From: Xanthomonas hortorum pv. pelargonii
GTDB lineage: Bacteria > Pseudomonadota > Gammaproteobacteria > Xanthomonadales > Xanthomonadaceae
Length of the DNA: 64,000 nt
Assembly (NCBI RefSeq): GCF_024499015.1
Contig: NZ_CP098604.1
Span: forward strand, 372,001 to 436,000
Direction of reading: 5' to 3'
This document shows positions 41,604 to 49,164 of the stretch, piece after piece. Both the position numbers and the translations under genes were made by a program. The notes under the pieces were generated by a model. That model was not told where the DNA came from. It made no database searches and saw only the letters and a program-made list of their open reading frames with translations. Every line of letters starts with the position of its first letter. Position 1 is the stretch's first letter.

Positions 41604-42737
41604 ATGAACACGCCGCTGCTTGTCTGGCTGTCGGTGGCTTGCCTGGCAGCGACGCAGGAGGCGCACGCACGCGAGATCCACTTTGGCGGCCGCCTGCATC
41701 TGGATTACGCGACCTACCGGGCCGACGTCAGGCAGCTCGACGATGCCTTTCTGCTGCGGCGTGCCAAGCTCGATGCCGATGGCAAGCTCAATGACGATTG
41801 GTCGTTCGAGGTCGCCTATGACGTCGCCGCCGTCTACAGCGTCACCGACAGCGGCACCCACAAGCAGGGCGCATTCAAGGAAGGCTTCGATGGCGTAGCG
41901 CTGCGATACGACGGCTGGAAGCAGGCCAATCTGGATCTTGGCCAGTTCAAGGTTCCGTTTGGGCTGGAGGAGTTGAACAGTTCCAATAACATCACCTTGA
42001 TCGAACGCGCCTTGGCCAGCGATGCCTTCGCGCCATCGCGGCGGTTAGGTGTGGGCGTGAGCCGCAATCGCCGGCGCTACACGCTGTCTGCCATGGGGTT
42101 CGGCGGATCCATCGATGGCCGCGACAGGGGCCGTGGCGCCGCGCTACGAGCCACCATCGTGCCGGTCGACACCGGCGACGGCGGAACAGTGCTGCATCTG
42201 GGCGCGGCGGTCGTCATCGAACGTCCCAGCGGCGAGGTGAAATTCAATGCGCGACCGGAGTCCAGGGCCCTGGATGTCCGATTCTTGAACACCGGCGATC
42301 TGGACAACGTCGATCGCATCGATCGCATCGGGCTGGAAGCCGCAGGCACTGCCGGCCCGGTTTCGGTGCAGGCCGAATGGATGCGTGCTGCCATCAGGCG
42401 CAGCCACGGCAGTGCCGATGCGCAGCTGCAAGGCTGGTACGTGATGGGCAGCTGGGTGCTCACCGGTCAGTCGCGCCAGTACAAGAACGGCAGGTTCAGA
42501 AGCGTTTCGCTACAGCCGCCTCGCGGCGCCTGGGAACTGACCGCACGCTATAGCCATCTGGACCTGGACGACGGCCGGGTACGGGGGGGCGAGGAAAACA
42601 ACGTAACCGTCGGGGTCAACTATTACGTCAACAATCGCTTGCGTATCATGCTCAATTACATTGATGTGCGAAGCGAGCGCCGGGGCCGGACTGACAATCC
42701 CGACATCTTGTTGGCCCGCATGCAACTATCGTTCTGA
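41604..42737 (+). CDS. OprP/OprO-like porin
   Basis: A 377-residue outer-membrane beta-barrel with a signal peptide (cut at EAHA, residue 23). The sequence IHFGGRLHLDYATYRADV, DDAFLLRRAKLDADGKLNDD, LDLGQFKVPFGLEELNSSNN and the C-terminal strand with NPDILLARMQLSF are typical of the phosphate-selective porin O/P family. Pseudomonas OprP takes up phosphate and OprO pyrophosphate/polyphosphate. The pore-lining Arg and Lys ladder cannot be judged without a model, and members of this family also pass other anions. The gene is 31 bases after the phytase-like gene and 30 before the regulator gene. Confidence 0.87.
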   Translation: MNTPLLVWLSVACLAATQEAHAREIHFGGRLHLDYATYRADVRQLDDAFLLRRAKLDADGKLNDDWSFEVAYDVAAVYSVTDSGTHKQGAFKEGFDGVALRYDGWKQANLDLGQFKVPFGLEELNSSNNITLIERALASDAFAPSRRLGVGVSRNRRRYTLSAMGFGGSIDGRDRGRGAALRATIVPVDTGDGGTVLHLGAAVVIERPSGEVKFNARPESRALDVRFLNTGDLDNVDRIDRIGLEAAGTAGPVSVQAEWMRAAIRRSHGSADAQLQGWYVMGSWVLTGQSRQYKNGRFRSVSLQPPRGAWELTARYSHLDLDDGRVRGGEENNVTVGVNYYVNNRLRIMLNYIDVRSERRGRTDNPDILLARMQLSF

Positions 42738-42767
42738 CGTGCGCGCGGCGCTGCCGGAGACAAAAGA

Positions 42768-44126
42768 TTGGCAAGAACCCGAATCCTGATCGTCGATGAC
42801 GAGGACAGCATCCGTTTTGGCATGCGCGACTTCCTGGAATCCCGTGGCTACGACGTGATCGATGCCGATAGCTGTCGCAGGGCGCGGGAGCTGTTCCAGG
42901 CATCGTCGCCGGATGTCGCGGTCATCGATTTCCGGCTGCACGACGGCAGTGCGATCGACCTGCTTCGCGATTTCAGGCAGATCGACCCGGACGTGCCCAT
43001 GATCGTGCTGACAGCCTACGGATCGATCGACCTGGCGGTGCAGGCGATCAAACAGGGGGCAGAACAATTTCTGACCAAGCCGATCGAGATGCCCGCGCTG
43101 CACGCCATCGTGAAGCGGCTGCTGACCAATCGGCGGCTGCATAGACAGCAGCAAGTGGTGAGCAAACGCGAGCAGCGTGAACGGGTGGATCCGTTGCTGG
43201 GCGATAGCCCCGCCATCCGGATGCTGGCCGAGCAGGCAGGCAAGGTGATGGGCAGCGACAGCCCGATCCTGATTCTTGGAGAGACCGGCACCGGCAAGAG
43301 CATGCTCGCCAAGTGGCTGCATCACCACAGCGCGCGTGCCGACGAGCCGTTCGTGGATCTCAATTGCGCCGGGCTGTCGCCGGAGTTTCTGGAAACCGAA
43401 TTGTTCGGCCACGAAAAAGGCGCGTTCACCGGGGCGAGCACCAGCAAGCAGGGCATGCTCGACATCGCCGATGGCGGCACCGTCTTCCTTGATGAGATCG
43501 GCGATGTCGATCCACGCGTGCAGCCCAAACTGCTCAAGGTGCTGGAAGAAAAACGTTTTCGCCGGATGGGCGCGGTGCGCGAGCGCGAAGTGGACATCCG
43601 GCTGATTGCCGCCACCCACCACGACCTTGCCAGCAAGGTGAAGGAAGGCACGTTCCGCAGCGACCTGTATTTCCGGATCAGCAGCATTCCGTTGACGATG
43701 CCGGCACTGCGCGACCGCAAACAGGACATACTCTCGCTCGCTTCCACGCTGCTGGCACGCCTAGTCACCGACCCGGCGCGGCGGGTGCAACTGACCGATG
43801 ACGCGCAACAGGCGCTGCGCGACTATGCATGGCCCGGCAATATCCGCGAACTGCGTAATGTGCTGGAGCGCGCCGCATTGCTCTGCAATGAGGACACCAT
43901 CACCCGACGCGACCTGCGCTTCGAGCTGCCTGCGGCGCAGGACGTGCCGGCCAATACGATGGACCTCACGCTTCAGCAGCTCGAACGGCAACACATCCAG
44001 CGCGTTCTGCGTGATGTGGGAGGCAAGGTCGAGCAAGCTGCGCTGCGCCTGGGGATTCCACGCAGTACTCTCTATCAAAAGATCAAGATGCATGGCATCG
44101 GCGCGGCATCACACGATACCGGCTAA
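42768..44126 (+). CDS. sigma-54-dependent response regulator (NtrC family)
   Basis: A 452-residue activator. The receiver domain has Asp10-Asp11, phospho-acceptor Asp54 (VAVIDFRL) and the Lys in LTKPIE. The AAA+ domain has Walker A GETGTGKS, the sigma-54-contacting GAFTGA loop, and DEIGDVD. The C-terminal Fis-type helix-turn-helix includes VEQAALRLGIPRSTLYQKIK. It therefore needs sigma-54 RNA polymerase, which agrees with the -24/-12 promoter at the head of this cluster. Start codon is TTG at 42768, preceded by GGAG eight bases away. The kinase gene follows 61 bases later. It presumably activates its own operon. Confidence 0.92.
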   Translation: MARTRILIVDDEDSIRFGMRDFLESRGYDVIDADSCRRARELFQASSPDVAVIDFRLHDGSAIDLLRDFRQIDPDVPMIVLTAYGSIDLAVQAIKQGAEQFLTKPIEMPALHAIVKRLLTNRRLHRQQQVVSKREQRERVDPLLGDSPAIRMLAEQAGKVMGSDSPILILGETGTGKSMLAKWLHHHSARADEPFVDLNCAGLSPEFLETELFGHEKGAFTGASTSKQGMLDIADGGTVFLDEIGDVDPRVQPKLLKVLEEKRFRRMGAVREREVDIRLIAATHHDLASKVKEGTFRSDLYFRISSIPLTMPALRDRKQDILSLASTLLARLVTDPARRVQLTDDAQQALRDYAWPGNIRELRNVLERAALLCNEDTITRRDLRFELPAAQDVPANTMDLTLQQLERQHIQRVLRDVGGKVEQAALRLGIPRSTLYQKIKMHGIGAASHDTG

Positions 44127-44187
44127 GCCCGCATGCCGGGGTTGAGCGCTCAACAGGTGAGATTGGCACGCGCATGAGGAGTGCGAC

Positions 44188-46125
44188 ATGGTCAAGGCGA
44201 AGATCTATGCAGGCATCGCGATCATCGTCGCCTTCGGCGTGATGTCTATGCTCTACGTCCAGCGCGGACTCGACGACGTCGTCGGCCATCTGACCAGACT
44301 CGAGCAGATCGACGCACCCTTCAGCATCGCTGCCCTCGAGATGGAAAAGAATGTCGGTGAGTATGCCTATGGTGTGCTGCAGTACATCGCACAACCGCTT
44401 GCGGATACCCGCGCGGAAACCGTCAACGACAGCGCCGACTTTTCCCGCTACCACGCCAACTACATGCAGTTGAGCAGCACCGACAGGGAAATCGAGCTGG
44501 GCAGGCACCTCGCTACCGACTTCAAGAATCTTTCGGGTATCGGCGCTGCGCTGATGGATAAAAGAGACGCACTCGACGCCACGTTCGAGCGTGTCACCGG
44601 GCTGTTGAAAGACATCGACGCGCTTGCAGACCATCGCATGGTGGCGGCTGCGCCGACAATCGAACCAGCGCGAAGGCGCAGTCTGGCTGCGATAGCGAAC
44701 ATGGAAGCACAGGCAGCGAAACTCGGATTCTGGCTGTCGGCGTATGAGCGCAGGACGACGGCGCTGACGACGCGGGAGTTGCTGGAAAGAATCGCCGACC
44801 TCGACGATGCCATCTCCGAGTATCGGCGTTTGCCGCTGGCGCCGGAGGAGCGACGGCTGGGCGATGATGCGGAGGCGTTGCGTGTACAGATCAGACGCGG
44901 TGTCGATGAACTGCTTGTGGGCGAGGACGCTATCGAGGCATTGGCGAGGCAATTTGTCAGATTGCAGAATCATCTCGACGATGTCTCCGACGATGAGATC
45001 GAACCGTTGGCAGCCAAGGGGCTGACGGCACCGCAGAAGGAAGCGGACCGCATCGCGGTACGGGTGCTGAACATGCTGGGGTATGCGATCCCGCTGTACC
45101 TGCTGGTTGCGATGGTGGTGGGTGCATTGCTGATCATGACGGTCGTCAGGCCATTGCGAAAACTGGCATCGGGTACCAAGGCCATTGGCGACGGCAATCT
45201 TGGCTACCGCATCGCCGAACGCGGCAAGGACGAGTTCGACGATCTGGCGCGGCAATTCAACCTGATGGTGGCGCGACTGCAGGAAAGCACCGTCTCCAAA
45301 GCGCTGCTGGAAGACAGCGAACAGAAACTGCGACTGACGGTAGCGGACCTGCGCCAGGAAATCGCAGAACGCGTACGGTCCGAGCGGGAACGCGGGAAGC
45401 TGCAGGCCGAGTTGCGCCGTAGCGAGGCCATGGCGGCCATCGGCGCACTGATGGCCGGCGTTGCCCACGAGGTGCGCAACCCGTTGTTCGGCATTTCATC
45501 GACCCTGGATGCGATGGAGGCAAGTTCCCACGGCGGCGGCGGAAGCGGCCGTCACCGGGAAGTGCTGCGCCGCGAGGTACGCCGACTAAACAAGCTGATG
45601 ACGGACCTGCTCGAATACGGCCGGCCGTCAACCGAGGAATTCACTAGCGGACGCCTGGGCAATGTGATCGCCGAGGCCGGCCATATCTGCGGCCCGGCTG
45701 CCGACGCAGCGACCGTTGTCATCGTCAACCAGGCCAGCGCCTATGACGGCGTGCTGCCGATGAACCATGGCCGCCTGCTGCAGGTGTTCGTCAACCTGAT
45801 CGAGAACGCGGTCCAGCATGCGCCTGCCGGCACCGAAGTGACCATCACCGCCAGCACGATCGAGGACGACGGGAATCGCGCGGTGGAGTGCCGTGTGCAG
45901 GATCGCGGCGCGGGCTTCGCCGCCGAGGACCTGCCGTTCCTGTTCGACCCATTCTTCACCCGGCGCCGCAAGGGGACGGGGCTGGGCCTGGCCATCGTGC
46001 AGCGCATCGTCGATGAGCACCGCGGCTCCATCCAGGCCCATAACAGTCCACAAGGCGGCGCAGTCATGGTGCTGCGCCTGCCGATCACCGGCTGGTCCAA
46101 CGACAAGCGCGACCTGCCGGCGTGA
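44188..46125 (+). CDS. sensor histidine kinase with HAMP domain
   Basis: A 645-residue inner-membrane kinase. Membrane helix 1 is at about residues 7-27 (IAIIVAFGVMSMLYV), then a mostly helical extracytoplasmic domain of about 265 residues I cannot place in a family, then helix 2 near residues 298-320 (YLLVAMVVGALLIMTVV). HAMP follows (PLRKLASGTKAIGDGNLGYR), a coiled coil, and HisKA with His427 in GVAHEVRNPLFG. The HATPase domain has the N box NLIENAVQHAP, DRGAGF and KGTGLGLAIVQRI. The lack of a receiver domain and the adjacent NtrC-type gene make a classical two-component pair. The large sensor domain may read phosphate, polyphosphate or envelope state. Confidence 0.9.
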   Translation: MVKAKIYAGIAIIVAFGVMSMLYVQRGLDDVVGHLTRLEQIDAPFSIAALEMEKNVGEYAYGVLQYIAQPLADTRAETVNDSADFSRYHANYMQLSSTDREIELGRHLATDFKNLSGIGAALMDKRDALDATFERVTGLLKDIDALADHRMVAAAPTIEPARRRSLAAIANMEAQAAKLGFWLSAYERRTTALTTRELLERIADLDDAISEYRRLPLAPEERRLGDDAEALRVQIRRGVDELLVGEDAIEALARQFVRLQNHLDDVSDDEIEPLAAKGLTAPQKEADRIAVRVLNMLGYAIPLYLLVAMVVGALLIMTVVRPLRKLASGTKAIGDGNLGYRIAERGKDEFDDLARQFNLMVARLQESTVSKALLEDSEQKLRLTVADLRQEIAERVRSERERGKLQAELRRSEAMAAIGALMAGVAHEVRNPLFGISSTLDAMEASSHGGGGSGRHREVLRREVRRLNKLMTDLLEYGRPSTEEFTSGRLGNVIAEAGHICGPAADAATVVIVNQASAYDGVLPMNHGRLLQVFVNLIENAVQHAPAGTEVTITASTIEDDGNRAVECRVQDRGAGFAAEDLPFLFDPFFTRRRKGTGLGLAIVQRIVDEHRGSIQAHNSPQGGAVMVLRLPITGWSNDKRDLPA

Positions 46126-46250
46126 TAAAACATCGCATCCCGCACGCTGCGCAGACACGATGGCGCCAGGCGCCGGTAGCGATGTGGCGGATCATGCATC
46201 GCGGGGAACGTAATGTATGGCGACTAAGCCAGCTCGCTGCCGCAGCAGGG

Positions 46251-46742
46251 TCAATGATCGGTATCTGCTTTGTAATGCGACATGGTGTCCTCGATGCCCT
46301 TGCTCAGCTCCATCACCTTGAGAGCGTACTCGGCCAGGCGCTGATCCCCAGGCGTGTCCGGCTGCCACGAGGGCACTGCCACCGGTGTGATCCCGTCCGG
46401 GTCCATCGCCACGAACACGATGATGCAATGCGTGCACAGCCGCGAGTCGCCGCCCATGGGGCTGCGCGCACGCACATCGATGGCGAAATGCATGCTGGTG
46501 CGCCCGGTGTAGACCAGCTTGGCCGACACCGCAACCAGATCCCCGATCCGCACTGGCGCCACGAAGCGAATGCCGCCCACCGCCACGGTGACGCAGTAAT
46601 GCCCGCTCCAGCCACTGGCTGCGGCAAAGCCGACCTGGTCGATCCACTTCATCACCACGCCGCCATGCACCTTGCCGCCGAAGTTGACGTCGCTGGGTTC
46701 GGCCAGAAAACGAAATGTCAGATCACGCTGTTCGCCAATCAC
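46251..46742 (-). CDS. acyl-CoA thioesterase (YciA-like hotdog fold)
   Basis: A 163-residue hotdog-fold thioesterase that hydrolyses acyl-CoA to free acid and CoA. The family motif DVNFGGKVHGGVVMKWIDQ at the start contains the conserved Asn, Gly and Asp; AAASGWSGHYCVTVAVGGIR and VYTGRTSMHFAIDV follow. It resembles YciA/BFIT-type enzymes and YbgC is less similar. Chain-length preference cannot be read. It is convergent with the sensor kinase gene; the 125-bp gap between them has no evident terminator. Confidence 0.87.
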   Translation of the reverse strand: MIGEQRDLTFRFLAEPSDVNFGGKVHGGVVMKWIDQVGFAAASGWSGHYCVTVAVGGIRFVAPVRIGDLVAVSAKLVYTGRTSMHFAIDVRARSPMGGDSRLCTHCIIVFVAMDPDGITPVAVPSWQPDTPGDQRLAEYALKVMELSKGIEDTMSHYKADTDH

Positions 46743-46831
46743 CGCCCGCCCTCGTCAATGGATGAGCTGGCAGTGTGCCATGCAGGTGCGACAGAAGCGC
46801 GCAGGGACATTCGAGGTTCCGCGGTATTCGA

Positions 46832-47668
46832 TCAACCGCGTATCGCTTCAATGTTGTCCTGCTTGCGCAAACACAACCAAGGGAAATGCAGCTGTTTTAA
46901 CTTGAACATCCGCCGCAGGCGCGCACTCGGCCATCGCGGGTCGAATAGCAATTGCACTGCAAACCGATCGAACGTGGCGTAAGTGTGTTGATGGTAGTGC
47001 TCGGCCAGGGCGGGCACACCCAGCTCGGTGAAGTAGCGCAGGCTGCGCGCGGCACTTTCGCTGGCGCGTTGCGCGTCTTTGTACAGCGGGCTGTCCAGGA
47101 TATGCAGTTCGCCGCCGTCGCGTAGCTGTGCGAGCAAACGGATGACCAATGCGGCGGGATCGGCGAAATACTGGATGCAGGCCGGTAGCACGATGACGTC
47201 GAAGAGATCGCGCGGCAACGCCAGGGTCTGGATGTCGGCGGCGATGAAACTCAGGCGCTGGTCGTGGCCGAACACGCGTGCGGCTTGGGTCAGCTCGGTG
47301 CGATTGACGTCAATACCGCAGACGTCGCGCTGCAGCGATTGCGCCAGCAACTGCGACAGCCAGCCGTTGCCGCAACCCAGTTCGAGAATGGCGCCCTCGC
47401 CTTCACGCGCCTGCAGATGCTGCACCAGCAAGGCGCTGGACAGCGCGCGCACCTGCCATTCCAGAGTAGTACCGAGCTTGCCGGTAGGCCTTGGCAGGCT
47501 GCGCACCTGCGCATCGGTATAGAGCCGGCCTTCCTTGCGGCGGATCTCCAGATACTGCTGCTCGAACGGATCGTCGGGCAACGCGTGTTGCACGAACACA
47601 CCATCGATGCTTTCCAGCTCAGGCAACTGCTGCAGCCGATCGCGCAGCGCGGGAAATCCAACGGTCAT
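46832..47668 (-). CDS. class I SAM-dependent methyltransferase
   Basis: A 278-residue protein with a Rossmann-type methyltransferase domain: motif I ILELGCGNGWLSQLLAQ (residue about 97), VCGIDVNRTEL as motif post-I, FIAADIQTLALPRDLFDVIV as motifs II-III. It belongs to the Methyltransf_11 type. The preceding 90 residues (FEQQYLEIRRKEGRLYTDAQ) resemble the short N-terminal extension of methyltransferases acting on lipid or quinone-type substrates, but I cannot name the substrate. It is 14 bases downstream of the symporter gene's 3' end on the same strand, so co-transcription is possible. Confidence 0.82.
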   Translation of the reverse strand: MTVGFPALRDRLQQLPELESIDGVFVQHALPDDPFEQQYLEIRRKEGRLYTDAQVRSLPRPTGKLGTTLEWQVRALSSALLVQHLQAREGEGAILELGCGNGWLSQLLAQSLQRDVCGIDVNRTELTQAARVFGHDQRLSFIAADIQTLALPRDLFDVIVLPACIQYFADPAALVIRLLAQLRDGGELHILDSPLYKDAQRASESAARSLRYFTELGVPALAEHYHQHTYATFDRFAVQLLFDPRWPSARLRRMFKLKQLHFPWLCLRKQDNIEAIRG

Positions 47669-47681
47669 CGGTCGGTGGCGG

Positions 47682-49022
47682 TCAGCGTTGCGAGCTGGCG
47701 CGATCGGTCAGCGGATCTTCCAGCCCCACGTTCGTCGATGCGGATTCGTAAACGGCCCTATCGAGCAGACCGGTTTCCTTGGCCACCAGCACCGGCACCA
47801 GCATCTGCCCGGTGACGTTGGTCATGGTGCGCATCATGTCGAGGATGCGGTCGATCGCATACAGATAGCCGATGACTTCCAGCGGCAGGTTGGCCGCACT
47901 GAGCACCACCGTGGCCATGATCACCGCGGTCCCGGGCACGCCGGCCGTGCCGAAGCTGCCGAGCACAGAAGCGATCAACACCACGAAGTATTGATTGGCA
48001 GTCAGCGGCACGCCGGTGTATTGCGCAATGAACACTGCGCACAAGGCCGGAAAGATCGCGCCGCAGCCATCCATCTTGATGCTGGCACCCAGCGGCACCG
48101 CGAACGCGGCGTAATCCTTGCTGACGCCCAGGTTATGCGTGATCGAGCGCATCGCCACCGGCATCGCGGCAAAGCTGGACGAACTGACGAACGCCACCTG
48201 CATGCCCGGCGCCGCACCACGGAAGAACTTCCACGGATTCAATCCATGCAGCAACAGCAGGCTGCTGTAGACCACCACGATATGAATCGCGCAGGCGACA
48301 TACAGCGCCAGTACGAAATTGCCGAACGGCAGCAACTTCGCAAAACCGTAGCTGCCGACCAGACTGGCAATCAGCCCGAAGGTGCCGAGCGGGGTCATCT
48401 CCAGCACGAAGCGGGTGACCTGGATCATGATGTCGCTCAGTTGCGCGGTGAGCTTGCGCGCCACGGCCACGCGCTCGCCGAGCTTGACCATCGCAAAGCC
48501 CAGCAGCGCGGCGAAGAAGATCACCGGCAGGATCGAACCACGCCCGGCCGCCAAGACCGTCTCGCCGGCCGCATTGGTCTTGGTGCCGATGCCGGTCAGT
48601 GCGTAGAACGGGTTGGAGGGCACCACGTCCAGCAGCACCTTGATCGGGCCGGGCACATCGCACGGCTTCCAGGCCGAGTCCACGCTCAGGCTGAAATGGC
48701 CGGCGCCGGGCTGCATCAGCGTGCCCACTGCCAGACCCACGCCCACCGCCAGCGCGGCGGTGATGACAAACCACAGAAAGGTACGCCCGCCAAGTGCGGC
48801 GACGGATTTCTGCCCGTGCAGCGAGGAGATCGCATTGATCACCGCGAAGAACACCAGCGGGATCGCGATCATCTTGATCAGGGTGACGTACAGATCGCCG
48901 AGTGGGCCGAACCACACATCGGCTGCAGGGCCCATGGCCGCTCCGGCGATCGCACCCAGCACGAAGCCGGCCACCACGCGTTGCCAGAACGGAATGCGCA
49001 ACCAGGCCGAGACCAATGTCAT
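47682..49022 (-). CDS. dicarboxylate/amino acid:cation symporter (DAACS family)
   Basis: Inner-membrane sodium- or proton-coupled transporter for glutamate/aspartate or C4-dicarboxylates, 446 residues from the ATG at 49022. Family landmarks: IKMIAIPLVFFAVINAI, the re-entrant loop VSSSSFAAMPVAM (Ser-rich hairpin), FAVPLGASIKMDGCGAIFPA and the substrate-binding GSFGTAGVPGTAVIMATVVL. In typical GltP/DctA the motif is NxDGT; here KMDGCG replaces it, a small but possibly telling difference for substrate or cation choice. ATGs at 49034 and 49055 are possible starts; none has a clear ribosome-binding site. Confidence 0.87.
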   Translation of the reverse strand: MTLVSAWLRIPFWQRVVAGFVLGAIAGAAMGPAADVWFGPLGDLYVTLIKMIAIPLVFFAVINAISSLHGQKSVAALGGRTFLWFVITAALAVGVGLAVGTLMQPGAGHFSLSVDSAWKPCDVPGPIKVLLDVVPSNPFYALTGIGTKTNAAGETVLAAGRGSILPVIFFAALLGFAMVKLGERVAVARKLTAQLSDIMIQVTRFVLEMTPLGTFGLIASLVGSYGFAKLLPFGNFVLALYVACAIHIVVVYSSLLLLHGLNPWKFFRGAAPGMQVAFVSSSSFAAMPVAMRSITHNLGVSKDYAAFAVPLGASIKMDGCGAIFPALCAVFIAQYTGVPLTANQYFVVLIASVLGSFGTAGVPGTAVIMATVVLSAANLPLEVIGYLYAIDRILDMMRTMTNVTGQMLVPVLVAKETGLLDRAVYESASTNVGLEDPLTDRASSQR

Positions 49023-49103
49023 GCGTCGAATCATCCGGGGGGAGAGTGCATGCACGATAGCTCAGGCCCGCGCTGGCCGCGAGACCACGACTGGAACAGC
49101 GGT

Positions 49104-49121
49104 GTGTCATCTGTGTGACAC
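49104..49121. promoter_or_regulatory. palindrome GTGTCA-N6-TGACAC between symporter and phosphatase genes
   Basis: GTGTCA (49104-49109) and TGACAC (49116-49121) form a perfect dyad with a 6-base spacer, between the divergent symporter and alkaline phosphatase genes. The size suits a dimeric repressor or activator. A Pho box would need direct, not inverted, repeats of CTGTCAT, so I do not call it one. Confidence 0.35.
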
Positions 49122-49164
49122 CAGGCATCCCGGCATAATGCGCGCTGATTCAGTCACGAGTTCG

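Noticed and set aside
49104..49121. Pho box for the alkaline phosphatase gene
   Set aside because: The repeat is inverted, not direct, and lacks the A/T-rich spacer of the CTGTCAT-type PhoB site.
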